A stretch of DNA of 64,000 nucleotides from Symsagittifera roscoffensis (Eukaryota > Xenacoelomorpha > Acoela > Convolutidae): positions 1 to 64,000 of the forward strand of contig NW_026971721.1 in assembly GCF_963678635.1 (NCBI RefSeq), given 5' to 3'. The translations under genes were made by a program, and so were the position numbers. Below, in pieces: positions 22,299 to 34,300 of the stretch. The notes beneath the pieces are model-generated. The model was not told the origin of the DNA, ran no database searches, and worked only from the letters and a program-made list of their open reading frames with translations. Positions within the stretch are counted from its first letter, which is position 1; each line of letters starts with the position of its first letter.

Positions 22299-23794
22299 AG
22301 ACCCTAGAGAAACAACACAAGCAATTGACAGTATTGTTTGGGAATGTCGTGGTGAAAGCAAGAGCGGAAACGGAACTGATAGCGGATTGTCATGGAGGAA
22401 CCGAGGTGAATCTAGTGACTGCACTAGGGTTCTACAGCATGTTTAGTTCTTTAGAGTCACTATTGAATCTAGAACAGAGACATGAGATGGTCACTGCCAT
22501 CAGTGTAGAAGTATTCCCAGGAGTTCTACAAACCGAGCAGAAACACATAGGAAAATGGAGGGAAGCGATCGAGGCGGAAATGAACATCAGACACAGTGAG
22601 ACTTATTGTAATCCATCAGGAGCACGATATTTGGTGGGCTCGACATTGGCTCCAATGTGCAAGAGCAGATATCCTGTACATTTCGTAGCTGTGGACGTAA
22701 AGAGTACAAGAGCGATTGTGGATCAAGCCTTCTCAGTGCCGAAGTGTGTGAGATTAGCGAGGATGTCTGAAAAGTCTTACGAGTTACTATGTAAGATGTT
22801 CTCAGCAATTCCAGAGAGAACCAAAGAAGAGTTGGAGTCAATACTAGGAAAGAAGTTCATGGGATATGTGAGCGGGAACTTCAGTGACTTCGAAAAACAG
22901 AAACAGGGAGGATCAACTGTCACAGATTACAATGCAGTAGATGAGAATGATGAAATCCACCGAGTGATGATGGAAGTGGAACCATTGCTGGAAGCTTCGG
23001 GAAAACGTAATTGGAGGAGCATCATGTTGACGCATGATGAGTTTCCTTGCCACTGCTTGCTGCAGACCTGGTGGTATCCCAAGCGTAGTAATCTGATGTT
23101 GATCTGGGACTCTGGAGAGCTGCTCTCCATGGGTTTACCAGATTCATCACAGCCCGTAACAATAGTGATAGTGGGAGTTATGATGGCAATACGATGGCTG
23201 GAAGCTCATGTGAGAGAAAATAATAGACAGGAGGCACCGACGAGAGAACAATTACGGAAATTAGATTGTCTAAAAGATTTAGATCTTTTTGAGACAATGT
23301 GCAAAGTTCTAAACATTCCGATGGAAGTGAAGAAGATATGGGCAAGAAAACGATTGATGCCATGGTTCAGAGCTAACATGACTGCATGGTTGTACGAGTA
23401 TGCGAAAAAGCATATGTCGAAGCATGGCAGAGTATACAGTGAATATCAGCTGGACATTGGGGCAGGAGCTTTCAAGCGAGCTTTCGTGACCCATCGGAAT
23501 GCAGTGACCACCGCTGTGAAAAGAATTTCCAGGACGAGCGAGCGTAGTGGAAATGAGAAGGCAGAGATGCTGAAAGAAGATTTGGAGAGAAACGTGACGT
23601 TGTGTCTCCACAACAGCTTCTGTAGAAACAGAGAATCAAACGTGGATCCCCTACCTTGCTGTAAGCAGAGGGTGGAAGAGCAGAAGTGTTGGAGGACGGC
23701 TTCCAACAGCGTCAGGATAGTCAATGACGTGCTACAAGACACGGAAACCGAAAGTGCGGAGTCAGTGTCACAGGAGGAGGAAATGGAGCATTGA
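22193..23794 (+). pseudogene. element A ORF2 segment: Cys-motif C-terminal region
   Basis: In the shifted frame this begins with the conserved Cys cluster C-X4-C-X6-C-X4-C (GSCLVEVC...HVCGSLDC, near 22235-22290) and continues through FSVPKCVRLARMS, a PCHCL motif near 23050 and THRNAVTT near 23490 to the native stop at 23792-23794. The four Cys have exactly the same spacing as in element B and could bind zinc; this is inference from the pattern. No membrane anchor is evident at the C-terminus. Confidence 0.82.
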
Positions 23795-24601
23795 CGAATG
23801 GTCGAGAAAACAAGAGGCAGCAAGAAAGAAAATTAGAAGAATTTAGAAGTTTTAGAACTTCTAAACGACGAAAAAGAGGAGAACAAAGGGATGATGAAGA
23901 AAAGTCAAAACTCAGAATTGTTTTATGTGTGTGAAAAACTCAAGTGAGAAACCAAGCAACCAAGTTGTAATTGAAAACTGAAACATTTAGTTGAGTTTTG
24001 AAATTGTTGCATTTATAAATTTGCATTTTGGTTTTAGTTGAAGTGGCTTTAGAGACACTCACTTATTATTTATTTAGAAAGGCTTGAGGGAAGAGTATAT
24101 TAAAATATTCCAGCCTGCATGATTGTTTTTAAATCACTTAGGAAAACTGATCACTTTGTGGTGATGTGGAAGGCTTGAGTAATCTCTCGAAGAGGGAGAT
24201 TGTTTCATTGCTCTTTCTAACCACAAAGTTTCTTAGTTTTAATATTCAGGACAATAAACAAGCAAGATTTCCGAAGGGAAGGAGCATAATAGGATAATTT
24301 TAGCTTGTTGGTTGGCAGGACTGTCCTGCAAGCCAGCACCTTTTAAATCTAAGAGAAAAAGTTTCAATCGGGACATTGACACTGGAAGTCAGAAAATATG
24401 TTTTATCTTAAGTCATATCCTCAATGTGCAGATTAATGAAAGAATTTGAAGGCTATAGTGATGTAGTATGATGCCATTTATAATCTGCAGTGAGTCGATG
24501 TGACGTTGATAAAAGTAATTTCGTGCATTTTGTAAATTCTGTTCGATGACACTGTAACCATTTAGAACATTGCGCGATTCAATGAGGACATTGACCGGAC
24601 T
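23795..24601 (+). other. 3' untranslated region of element A
   Basis: About 0.8 kb of AT-rich noncoding sequence between the ORF2 stop and the polypurine tract. I see no ORF, and no clear repeat other than two GGCTTGAG blocks near 24080 and 24171. Nothing else is recognised. Confidence 0.7.
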
Positions 24602-24611
24602 GTCCGGGGAG
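24602..24611 (+). promoter_or_regulatory. 3' polypurine tract GTCCGGGGAG
   Basis: This lies 2 nt (TA) upstream of the 3' LTR, the standard place for the plus-strand primer. Element B has the identical 10-mer and identical TA spacer before its 3' LTR (27963-27974), the strongest evidence that this is the functional tract. Confidence 0.88.
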
Positions 24612-24613
24612 TA

Positions 24614-25540
24614 TGTGACATTCGACCAGAATGTGAAAAATGCAATCTCTGCAGAATTCGGAATTTTAGCAGTAAGCCTTCCGGATTGGTGGTTTTTAAG
24701 AACTAAGGGCGTTATTGGAACGTTTAGCCAAACGGTGAAGGCTGGAATATTCTAGTGTTTTAAAATTTCAAAAATTCGAATGATGACGTCACATTTCTGA
24801 GAAATGCTGAAACGGCCATTTTTAACAAAAAACGAGTGAAAAAACAGAACAACAACGTTGGTTGCGCTGACGAGAACAACTTGATCGAAATTGAAGAAGT
24901 GTGCACAGAACGCAGAGTGCAGAGAACGTTCCGAGTTGCAACTATTGTGCTGCTACAATAGTTGCAAGGCCGTTGCGAACAACGGTGAAGGGTAAGAAAT
25001 CAGCCCTCCGTGTTATCGTGAATTCGAACTTGAGGAGCTTGATTCACTGGATTCAAGAATCCGGAAGGGTCTCGGGACGGAAAACTTTTATTGACTCATA
25101 TGAACTTTTAGCATCCTGTCATGTCCTGACTTGAATTTAATTGATATTTGGATTAGTTTTGACAAGGATGAGGTGCTAAGAGTTGGGGGGGAAAGGGTTG
25201 ATCCATCTTCGATGGAGATGATGATTTTTATCTACTGAACAAAAACAATAGTGATATAATAAATAGTAGCCCTGTTTTTAGGAGTGACCTCGTGGTCTGG
25301 GGATACTGAGACCCAGCCATGAGCTCACTATTTTTGCATGTAATTCAGTTAATTTGAGCGTTCTGGTCGAAGCCGGAGAACAGTAACGTTTTTGTCGACC
25401 CGATGTAAGAAAGACCACCGAAAAGTACTGGCTTGGTAGAGACGGTGAAAAACATGCAAAGCTCTGTTTAGACGCTAGCCAGTCGTCTTAAGACTTAGTT
25501 TTGTTATCCGTCGATATGTATCTTCCGGGCGAATGTTACA
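24614..25540 (+). repeat. 3' LTR of element A
   Basis: A 927-bp copy of 682-1618. Differences seen: C/G near 849, T/C near 954, one C/A and one G/C in the second half, and a 10-bp shorter tract near 24898-24912. That is about 0.4% substitution. An AATAAA hexamer is present as in the 5' copy. Confidence 0.95.
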
Positions 25541-26725
25541 AAATGCGGGCTTCACTACCTCGCCATGTTTAAGCTTTTTCGACGTATTATTTTTGCATGT
25601 TTAAGCTATATCGTATATTGCAATGGTTAAGAACGTTTTTTCGATTTTCCAATTTGATTTTAGTGGTTATTTTACCGAGTTTGAATTAAGCAGCCCAATA
25701 TCGAATTAGGGGCTGCGAATTTGGTCTCCAATTTTGAATGCCCGAATCATTTTAGTTTACGAGATAAGACAATTTTAGAGATTTTTTCTAAAATTTTCAG
25801 AAATTTCAAATAACAAAATAATTTACAAAACTTGAAGTTCCCAACCCTGTAGTTGGGTACTGTCAGAGTACTATCAAGGATTGCGAGTCTTGCCTCCAAA
25901 TATGACTGCTCAAATCCTTGTAGTTTTCGACATATGACGTTTTTTGTTATTTTTTCAAAAATTTAAGAAATTTTTAATTCATTATTTTTCAAAGTTTGAA
26001 ATTCGCAATCTCAATCTTGTAGTTGTGTGCTGTCAGAGTACTCTAAGGAATTACAAATCTTGCCTCCAAATATGATTGTTCAAATCCTTGAAGTTTTTCG
26101 AGATATGACGTATTTGGTGATTTTTTTCAAAAAATTTTCAGAAAACTTGTATTAATTTTTTTTCGCAAATCTCGAAAACTTCAAGGATTTGAACAGTCAT
26201 ATTTGGAGGCAAGATTTGTAATTCCTTAGAGTACTCTGACAGCACCCAACTACAAGAATGCAAATTTCAAACTTTGAAAAATAAACAATTCAAATTTTCT
26301 TAATTTTTGAAAAAATCACAAAAAACGTCATATCTCGAACACTACAAGGATTTGAGCAGTCATTTTTAGAGGCAAGACTCGCAATCCTTGATAGTACTCT
26401 GACAGTACCCAACTACAAAGTTGGGATTTTCAAGTTTTCTAACTTATTTTGTTGTTTGAAATTTCTGAAAATTTTTGAAAAAATCTCAAAAATTGTCTTA
26501 TCTCGTTAACTAAAATGATTCGGGCATTCAAAATTGGAGACCAAATTTGCAGCCCCTAATTCGATATTAGGCTGCTTAATTCAAACTCGGTAAAATAACC
26601 ACTAAAATCAAATTGGAAAAGCGAAAGAACGTTCTTAACCATTGCAATATACGATATAGCTTAAGCATGCAAAAAAAATACGTTGAAAAAGCGTAAACAT
26701 GGCGAGATAGTGAAGCCCGCATTTA
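25541..26725. repeat. long palindromic (foldback) element, ~1.2 kb
   Basis: Two arms of about 590 bp are inverted around a centre near 26155. The left arm begins AAATGCGGGCTTCACTACCTCGCCATG and the right arm ends with its complement, followed by ATATATAATAG; the complementary left end ATATATTTAAA is displaced to 671-681 by element A. The inner parts of both arms are units of the same ~165-bp satellite found at 26726-27046 and 49995-50830. It is noncoding, with no transposase. It may be a foldback transposon or an inverted satellite dimer with specialised ends. Confidence 0.88.
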
Positions 26726-27046
26726 AATATATAATAGATAGATGATTTTTTTCAAAAAATGTTCAGAATAGTTGAATTATTTTTTTCTTAAATCTGAAAT
26801 TCCCAACCCTGTAGTTGGGTCCTGTCAGAGTACTCTCAAAGATTGCGAATCTTGTCTCCAAATATGACTGCTCAATTCTTTGTAGTTTTCTAGATATGAC
26901 GTTTTTGTGATTTTTTCAAAAGTTTTCAGAAAACCTGAAATGTTATTATTTTTTGAAAATCTGAAATTTCCAACCCTGTAGTTAGGTCCTGTCAGAGTAC
27001 TCTTAAAGATTCCGAGTCTTGTCTCCAAGTATGACTGCTTAATTCT
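26726..27046. repeat. satellite units (~165 bp) left of element B
   Basis: Two partial units share the hallmark CCAACCCTGTAGTTGGGTCCTGTCAGAGTACTC (anchors near 26818 and 26985), followed by CTTGTCTCCAAATATGACTGCTCAA and GATATGACG. The array is interrupted at 27046 by element B and resumes at 49995. Confidence 0.85.
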
Positions 27047-27962
27047 TGTAACATTCGTCTACTGCAGTCACACATGAGGCTTAAGAAAAATAGGCCCTAT
27101 AACCACTGGCTCAAGGGTCAGGGACACTATCTCTTGTGTTTTTCTACCTCAAGAACGGTCGGAGCCAGTTCGGTTCGCTTGTGACATGAGACTACGACCC
27201 GTTACAGCTCAAAGGCTACTACTAAAATATCCCCCCACTCTAGAATTAGAAACGTCCCCATACTTAGGTCTCTAGATACCCAAAATACATGAACGCCGTT
27301 AAAAACCGGGTTGGAACAATCCGTTAAGTTACTTTTTATTAGACAGTGTAACTTTGATCCATTTCAGATGGATCAACCTAAAACTCGCCTTACCTCAACA
27401 TAACAATTATAAAACACACTCTGGGAATTTAAATTTGTACTCACATAGTAGCACGTTCAAGAAGTGGGAAATAATCCAGTCGGTAACTAACTCAAGAATT
27501 AAATAACGTAACTAAATGAGTCTAATGTTTTATAGTTTTAACAATGAGAACGAGTTTATACTCTAGACAATAGTTTTCTTGTGAACCATTAGGACACTCA
27601 AGCTGTCCACCTTTCCACCGAAGGTTCACTCTAGTCCAGTTCCGAATAATACTCCAGTCGTTATAATCCAATTCGAGGGAATGCTCTCGTCTCTGTCACA
27701 GATGGGACAGCTCTACTCTCGATTATTATAGTGATGGAAATTGCGAATAGCAATTTCCTACTGCTTTTTCTTGCGACTTTCCCGCGTTTTCGACTCAATT
27801 GTTCTGAAATTGTTCTGATCTCTTTTTCTGATTTTCAGTTCTCGCGAGAAAATCGTGCATGACAGGTTCCATTCGAAATTTTGAAAAATTAAATTTCACT
27901 CCAAAATCAAGTGTTTTTTGCTTCTCTCAAGGTCAAACTTCCAAATATGACCGACTGGCACA
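27047..27962 (-). repeat. LTR of element B (3' LTR in element orientation)
   Basis: A 916-bp LTR, in plus-strand view TGTAACATTCG...CTGGCACA. In element orientation it begins TGTGCCAGTCGG and ends CGAATGTTACA, the same 3' end as the element A LTR. An AATAAA (plus-strand TTTATT, 27335-27340) is present in element orientation. Confidence 0.95.
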
Positions 27963-27964
27963 TA

Positions 27965-27974
27965 CTCCCCGGAC
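27965..27974 (-). promoter_or_regulatory. 3' polypurine tract of element B
   Basis: The plus strand shows CTCCCCGGAC, i.e. GTCCGGGGAG in element orientation, separated from the 3' LTR by TA. Identical in sequence and spacing to element A. Confidence 0.88.
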
Positions 27975-28392
27975 TCGAGATCGATGTCCTCATCGCGCGC
28001 TGTCTTCTGCCAGTGAGTCCCAGAAAAACCGAGTGTTGCTCAAGATACAGTGCCAGTGGTCATTTACAGAAGTTTGCAGCAGATTTAAGCTTATCTACGC
28101 CCCAAAAATCACAGCCATTTAAAATCTTCACACTACTGCTAAACAGCAACCAAAATCTGCATACACCTGCACCCTTGAATTTTCGCTTTTCAAGCCAATC
28201 ATTTTAAAATCTCTTTTGTCCTATTCAATCAGGAAATTGTCATGCAGCATTTCGATTTATATAATAAATATAGTATATTAGTAACAATATTTGCTTTGTT
28301 AAAATTTCTTTTTCGTGAATCCAAGTTTCACTCGGATCCACGCTCAAGCCCCCCTTCCCTCTCAAGACTCAAGATCCATCCGATTTGCCCAT
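27975..28392 (-). other. 3' untranslated region of element B
   Basis: About 420 bp of noncoding sequence between the ORF2 stop and the polypurine tract. Three CTTGAG motifs (element orientation) lie within about 30 bp near 28343-28372. No other feature is seen. Confidence 0.7.
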
Positions 28393-31300
28393 TCATCTCG
28401 TGCTCTTCGCCTTGGAGGTACTGCATCCTGAAGTGCTAGATGCGGCAAACTGTCTCAACAGTTCCTCTTCATCATCGGAACTAATCACAATCTCCTCCCA
28501 AGCCTTCAGCTGTTCATAGGATCGCATCCATTCTCTCTGCTCCTGCAATCTCTTTGCTTGGTTGGGTAGTGCCTTCACCCTAGCTTCTCGGTTCAAGCAA
28601 AAGGAGTTGTGCAGGCTCAAGCTCACGTTCTTCGCCAGGTCTTCCTCTAGTATCGACTCCCTCGCTTTGGTATTGTCTCTAGACATCTTACCCACTCTTT
28701 TCCATCCTGTCGTGATCGCATTACGATGGGTTAGCAGGGGTCTCTTGAAAGCTTCCGGCCCAATCTCGGCCTGGAACTGTCGATATTCTTTTTGATGTTT
28801 TCTCATGTGATCTTTCGTTGTCATGTACAACCAAGACGTCAGTGTCGCCCGAAACCATGGAAAGTACCTCAAGCGACTCCATACGTGCCTGACTTCCGTC
28901 GGTATGGCGAATACTTTGCACGCAGTCTCAAACAACTCGAGTCTCCTGCTGTAGTCTATCGCGTATATTGACTCAGCCGTTGGCGTCGTCGCCTCCCGAT
29001 ACTTCGTTATATTCTCTTCTATCCATCTCAGAGCTAACATCGTACTCACTACTAAGAGCGTCACCTTCTGCCGGTGATCCGGTAGTCCGATCGACCGAAT
29101 CTCTTCCACATCCCACACCAGGCAAAGGTTCTTGTGATCTGGATACCACACCGTTTGTGCCAAACAGTGGCATGGGCATTCCCCATGAGAGATCTCAATG
29201 CTCCTGAGATTACGCTCCCCTGAGGCTTCCAAGAGAGGCTCAAGCTCCATCATTTTCTCGTGCATCGTGTCGTTGTCTTCCAGGTTCGGAGTACTTCCCA
29301 CAGGTTTCCCGATCACGTTTTGTCTCTCGTGATCGCTCGTGTTTTCTCTTTCCAACTTCAGAAGATCTTCTCCCCAGATTTCGCTTAAGTCATCTCTCAA
29401 TTCTTTTGGTACTGTCCCTTTGATTTTTCTCAACAACTTGTGCGAGTGATGCGACATCCGAGCCAACCTCACGCACTTGGGCACTGAGAAGGCCTTGTCC
29501 ACCAGTATTCTCTGGCTGGACACTTCCACCATCGCCATGTGTAGCGGGTAGTGACTTCCGCACAAGTTGGCCATCATTGACCCTATCAGCGATTTCGCGT
29601 TCAATGGCAAGCCATAAGCTTCGCTCATGGGAAATCCCATTTCCGCCTCAAGACCAACCTTCCAGCTCCGGATGTGTTTTTGAGTCACCTGCAACACCCC
29701 GGGCCATGATTCTACGCTCAACGCCGTCACTAAATGATGTTCAGATTCCAGTCTCTCCAGTGCCTGCAGACCACACATTCTCGAGAAGAATCCGAGAGCT
29801 GTCGCTATATTCACCGTGGTTCTCGCGTAACATTCCGCTGTTATTTGCACTTCACTTTTCTCCCTTTCTGTGATGTCTTCGAACCAAGTGACCAGGTCTT
29901 CTTTTTGAAACGACAGTATTCTGACGCATGACCGTCCATCGCAGATGTGCTCTCCGTTCCCACACGTCGAATCCAGACAGCTACCCGGCTCCAATTTCTT
30001 TGCTGACCCGGGGTCGCTCGTCCTTTCGCTTGGCTCTTGCATCTGGGGCGTGATTAGCTTATGTAGCACACTCAACTTCGCCAGATCTTCATCTTCCGTT
30101 GGTGCTAACCTCACTCGCTCGGTGGTTTCCTCGATTAGACTCGCATGGGGATGTGGACACCAGGAGGGTCTTAGTAGCTTCCATATCACTCCCAAGTTCG
30201 TGGTTAACAAGCCATTTCCACCGCCCATGTTCACTTCAACTCTCTTGTTTGAGCGCGGTATGCTTATCACCTCTGGTGTTTTCTCAAGAATCAGGCCCAG
30301 GCTCGGCCCCTCTTTTTCCACCGCGTCTATTTCCATTATTCTTTCTGTCCAAAACTTCAGTAGCTCCGCTACCTCATGGTTTCTGTGGGCTCCTCCAGCT
30401 TCCGAGTCTAAGAAGGGATTGTAGGCTATTCCCATCACTCCAGACACATATTGGTATTCCCCCTTCTCACTGAGTCTCGAGTACTGTTCTGACGAGGCCA
30501 GGTTACGGTGAACATCATGTTCTTCCTCGAACTTCTTATTAGAGAACCTCCGTACCTCGTCCAGCTTTCGATGGTTCTCTAAGGATAGTCTGGAACCATC
30601 TTCTTTCTCTATTCCTGTACTCTGATATACGTTCAAGATGATCGTTGAGACTCTTTTCTCCATGGTTTTACTTCCACTTGCTCTCTGGTGGCATGCCAGG
30701 ATGGTGCTATCAGACATCATTGACATTATCCATCTCAAGAAACATGTGGCATCTTTTCTTCTAGCCAGGCTCAAGCCTGAAATGTCCCTGGCCACGTGTT
30801 GCATCAGTGCCTGATACACCTCTAGCTTCTTGCTTCCCAACTTCAGCCTGTCATACGAGGTCAATGTCTCCAACTCTATTCCCACCAGACTCCAGGTGAA
30901 CATTAATTGTCCCGCAGTTCTAACGAAGGGGTTCGCCATCAGTGGCGGTGCTGATGAGGATGTCCTCATCGCCTCTTCAAAATGATCCTTCAACAAACTC
31001 TGCCAGGACCTCTTCAGATGACTTGCCATCTCTATCTTATTAACCTCGGCTTTTTGCTGGGTGGCCCAATTGCGTCGCTTGCGAGCTATTCCACTGTCCA
31101 ACTTCTTCAAGCAGTCCTCCATTTCCTTCAATGTTTCGAGGGCCACCCACCACGTCCGGGAAGTGTTCCTCGTCTTGTTCCTCTCCAATGGATCACTCGT
31201 CACTTGCTTGCCCATGTCCTGATGTGCCTTCGAGATCCATTCTTTGCCGATCTCCACTTCCCCTACCTGTCCGTTCGTTGAACCTCTCTTCACGTTTACC

Positions 31301-34300
31301 TTCTGAGGCTTGAAGTCTTCTTCTGACGTCGAACTGGCGGAAACCTCTATTTCCTTTTCTACTTCAAGTGGTTTCCTGAGCTCCGAGCTGTTCTTGTATG
31401 CCGCCGTCTTGCATCGAGCCAAAACGATGGGCGCCGTCTCTCTCAAGTTTCCTTCCGAAACAGCATCCACTGAAGGACTACCCCATCCTTCCACTTCTCT
31501 CTTCCTCTTGCGAGTCTTCACATCTCTGCTCGAGGGTGTTGTGGCTATCATCATTGATTCGACCTCTCCATCCACTCCTTCCAACTCTTGCCTCCCCCCT
31601 GCTCGAGCCTTAAGGATATTAGTACTTTTAATCATATTACTAGTCCCAACCTTATCCCTTTTTATATCATCAACCATTTTATCCACAGTTTTTTGTTTCA
31701 GAGTAGAGCTGTCCTCACATTTCTCTTTTCTAGTCTTCGATCGTGCGTTCCTCAGCTCCACTAGCTTGTTCAGCAGCTCTTTTCTTGCTTTCTCATCCAG
31801 GCCCGTTCCTATCAGGAGCGGTTCCCCGAATCTCACTACTGCGTCCCACAGTTCCTTCTTGAACTTGTCCAGCGTCGTCTCGCTGCCCACTTCTCGATTG
31901 AATTCCCCCAGGAATTCCTGCCAAGCGTCATCCTCGAGAGATCCCAAGAATATGTCCCTGTTCCCTTCGAACGTGTTCTTCTCCCTTTCCTCCGAGCTCA
32001 AGAGTAACATCCCCATATTGAAGGTCTCACCTGCCAATGGCAACTCTAGGTTCTTCCGTGGGGACGGGTTCAGAGGTGGGGTGGCAGTATCTGCCCAATT
32101 CTCTTCGCTCAAGTCTTTCAACAGCTCTTGAGTGGTGAGTTCCTCCCCTGATGGCCGTGGTTCAGGCGTATTCCCCACCTCCATGTCTTCTCCAGCTTCA
32201 CTGAGAGTTTCATCCATACTCTCTTCCTCTGATTCATTTCTTCTTCTCTCGAGAATTCTTTTGAATCGATCCTCAACAGGTCCACTCCTCTTGTCTCTAG
32301 GCGTGTCTACAGACAGTGGTGACGGTGTCGTAGGATCCAGCTTTTTATATTCCGTCAGGGCTACATGCAGTTGACCTGCTGCATCTAGTTCTGTTCCCTC
32401 CTGTGTCACTTCTACTTGTTCCAAGCCATAGGGTGCCTTGTATTTTCTCGTGGCAAATTTCATTTCGTCCACCAATGCGACGTGCCCCTCCATCACGATC
32501 ATCCTGCCATCATCCCATATGGGTAGCATATTCTCAAGTCCTTCCTTCTCAAGAGTCCTCAAGACTTTCCGCACTTCATATCCAGGGGGCTGCGAACCTC
32601 TACTCTTTTTCGCTTGCGTCGTCCACGAATTTACCTTCATCTCGCTGATGTGGAAGTAGACTGCCGCCGTGTAGCCGATGAACAGGGGATCCCAGCCATC
32701 CGTGAAATGCCTCTGCGTTTCCTCCGTCATCATCTTCGCCATTATGGAGGGAACCACCAAGGGACTATTCATTCCCAAGGTCATCCTCCTGACTGTCGGG
32801 AATTCAGGCATGGTGGCTGGTAGGATTTCTTTCTCCATTATGGCCTCCAGCTCCCTCTTGACTAGTGCAAAGCACTCCTTCCAGGCGGGGATTCTCAAGA
32901 CTTCTCGTCCGTCGGCCGTCAATGGGTTTAGGTTCCAAAACTTTGGATACATTTCAATGGGGTCCTCTCGCTTGCCTCCCATTCTACATTGCATTTGTCC
33001 CCTGAAGTTGCACACCATCATCTCGGCATCTTTCACTTTTCCGAAGAGTACCGTGTTGCTCATACGCGCCCTGAGCACCTCCTGCTGACACCAATTCAGC
33101 GCTGTACCATCCAGTACGCTGATGAGACTCAAGTGCGTCACCGAGTGACGATACGTTATCACCAGGGGATCTGGAAACGCGTACGTCACTGCTGGACCAT
33201 AGATGCAGGTCACCACCTCCTCTAGACCTCGGATTATCCCCATTGGGTCCGACCTCATTGCCAGGCACAGGTCCGTCAACAGAGGCATCCCTCTGTTCGC
33301 CTTCTCCCATTCTTCTCTCGAGGTTGGGTTCTCATCTTCACCCGTCATGTATCGATTCTGCATCATGAGGTATTGCACCAGCAGTGTCTTCAACCCTGCG
33401 GCACACTTGTAGGAGCTGGTTTCAATGCTCGTGTGGACTCTCCCCATAGACAGAGGTTCTCCATATTCCATTAACCGATGAAACGACACCAATTCCCCAT
33501 GGGTCAAGAGCACTAGTGCCAGGTACCCATCAACTCGAAGTGTCTCCACTCCCCGACTAAACATGTATGCTGGACCCATGTTGAACAAGTATCTGGGGTA
33601 GACCAAATACAGGGCCAAGAGCAGGCTGATGGGCATGCCCAGTATCTCCTGCGCGAAGGCTCCAAAGATAGTCGCCGTGGTACCGAATACTCCTGCCAAG
33701 AATTCCTTCTCCCAGCAAGGACTCAAGAACTTGAGAATCTCGTAATCCCTCCGAGTCTTCAATTCGCCTTTGGCGTGCTCTCTCCAGAACCCTGCGATTG
33801 TCACTTCATTGGCGGCCGAGACAAATCTAGCCACCGTCATGTCTCTTACCTCGGCCAGCTCCAGTTGCTTCTCTAGGAAACTCCAGACTTGCTTCACGAG
33901 GAGTGGTGCTTCCTCCCTTGTCTTATTCGTGGCGTTCTCCAACCTTGGTGTCAAAAATGGCCACCAGCCATTCTCTTGAGTCAAACGATATTTCAACGAT
34001 CCTAATTGCTTTTCCGTCTCGGCCACATTTCTTCTCTCGTTACTGGGACCTCTAGACTTGCTGGTGGAGTTCGTGATCTTTACATCCATACTCCGAAACC
34101 ACAGGCTGGCCGTTAAATTGCTTATCGCCGGGTGATCGTCCCCGATGACTGGGCTGAACTTGAGCTGCCTGGCAAAGTTCGATATCTCTAGCAAGAGCAC
34201 CTCGTCTAATACGATCAGGATGTCGGCTAGTCCATAAAAGCCCCTCAGTGCATGAGATATATCCGCCCATGCCGCCGCCAATTCTGACTTGCGAAGTCTC

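Larger units (their letters stand above)
14648..23794 (+). pseudogene. element A ORF2: SGNH-hydrolase-containing giant protein, broken
   Basis: This remnant is collinear with the intact 2959-aa ORF2 of element B. It starts at ATG 14648 (MDNFNLDEL). Lesions seen: a frameshift near 14705; an inserted rearrangement (14758-15387) containing a direct and an inverted duplication of its own sequence; a 71-bp tandem duplication creating a stop at 20139-20141; in-frame stops at 20583-20585 and 21366-21368; and a frameshift near 22200. The SGNH hydrolase domain, the second degenerate SGNH-like module, a hydrophobic region and the C-terminal Cys motif are all still readable, so these were present in the common ancestor of both elements. 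Confidence 0.88.
682..25540 (+). mobile_element. element A: giant Ty3/Gypsy-type LTR retrotransposon, coding regions decayed
   Basis: The element is bounded by two near-identical LTRs (682-1618 and 24614-25540) that begin TGTGACATTCG and end CGAATGTTACA. Inside are a primer-binding-like site, a 3 kb leader, an ORF1 Gag-Pol remnant (4634-14247), an ORF2 remnant (14648-23794), a 3' UTR and a polypurine tract. Flanking AAA at 679-681 and 25541-25543 is the only target duplication consistent with TG...CA ends (AAAT if the first T is shared). The LTRs show about four substitutions plus one 10-bp length difference, so insertion was fairly recent, yet both genes carry stops, frameshifts and rearrangements. 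Some of these could be long-read assembly errors. Domain content is the same as in the intact element B, from which all gene assignments were cross-checked. At 24.9 kb it is in the size class of the plant Ogre and planarian Burro elements. Confidence 0.93.
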
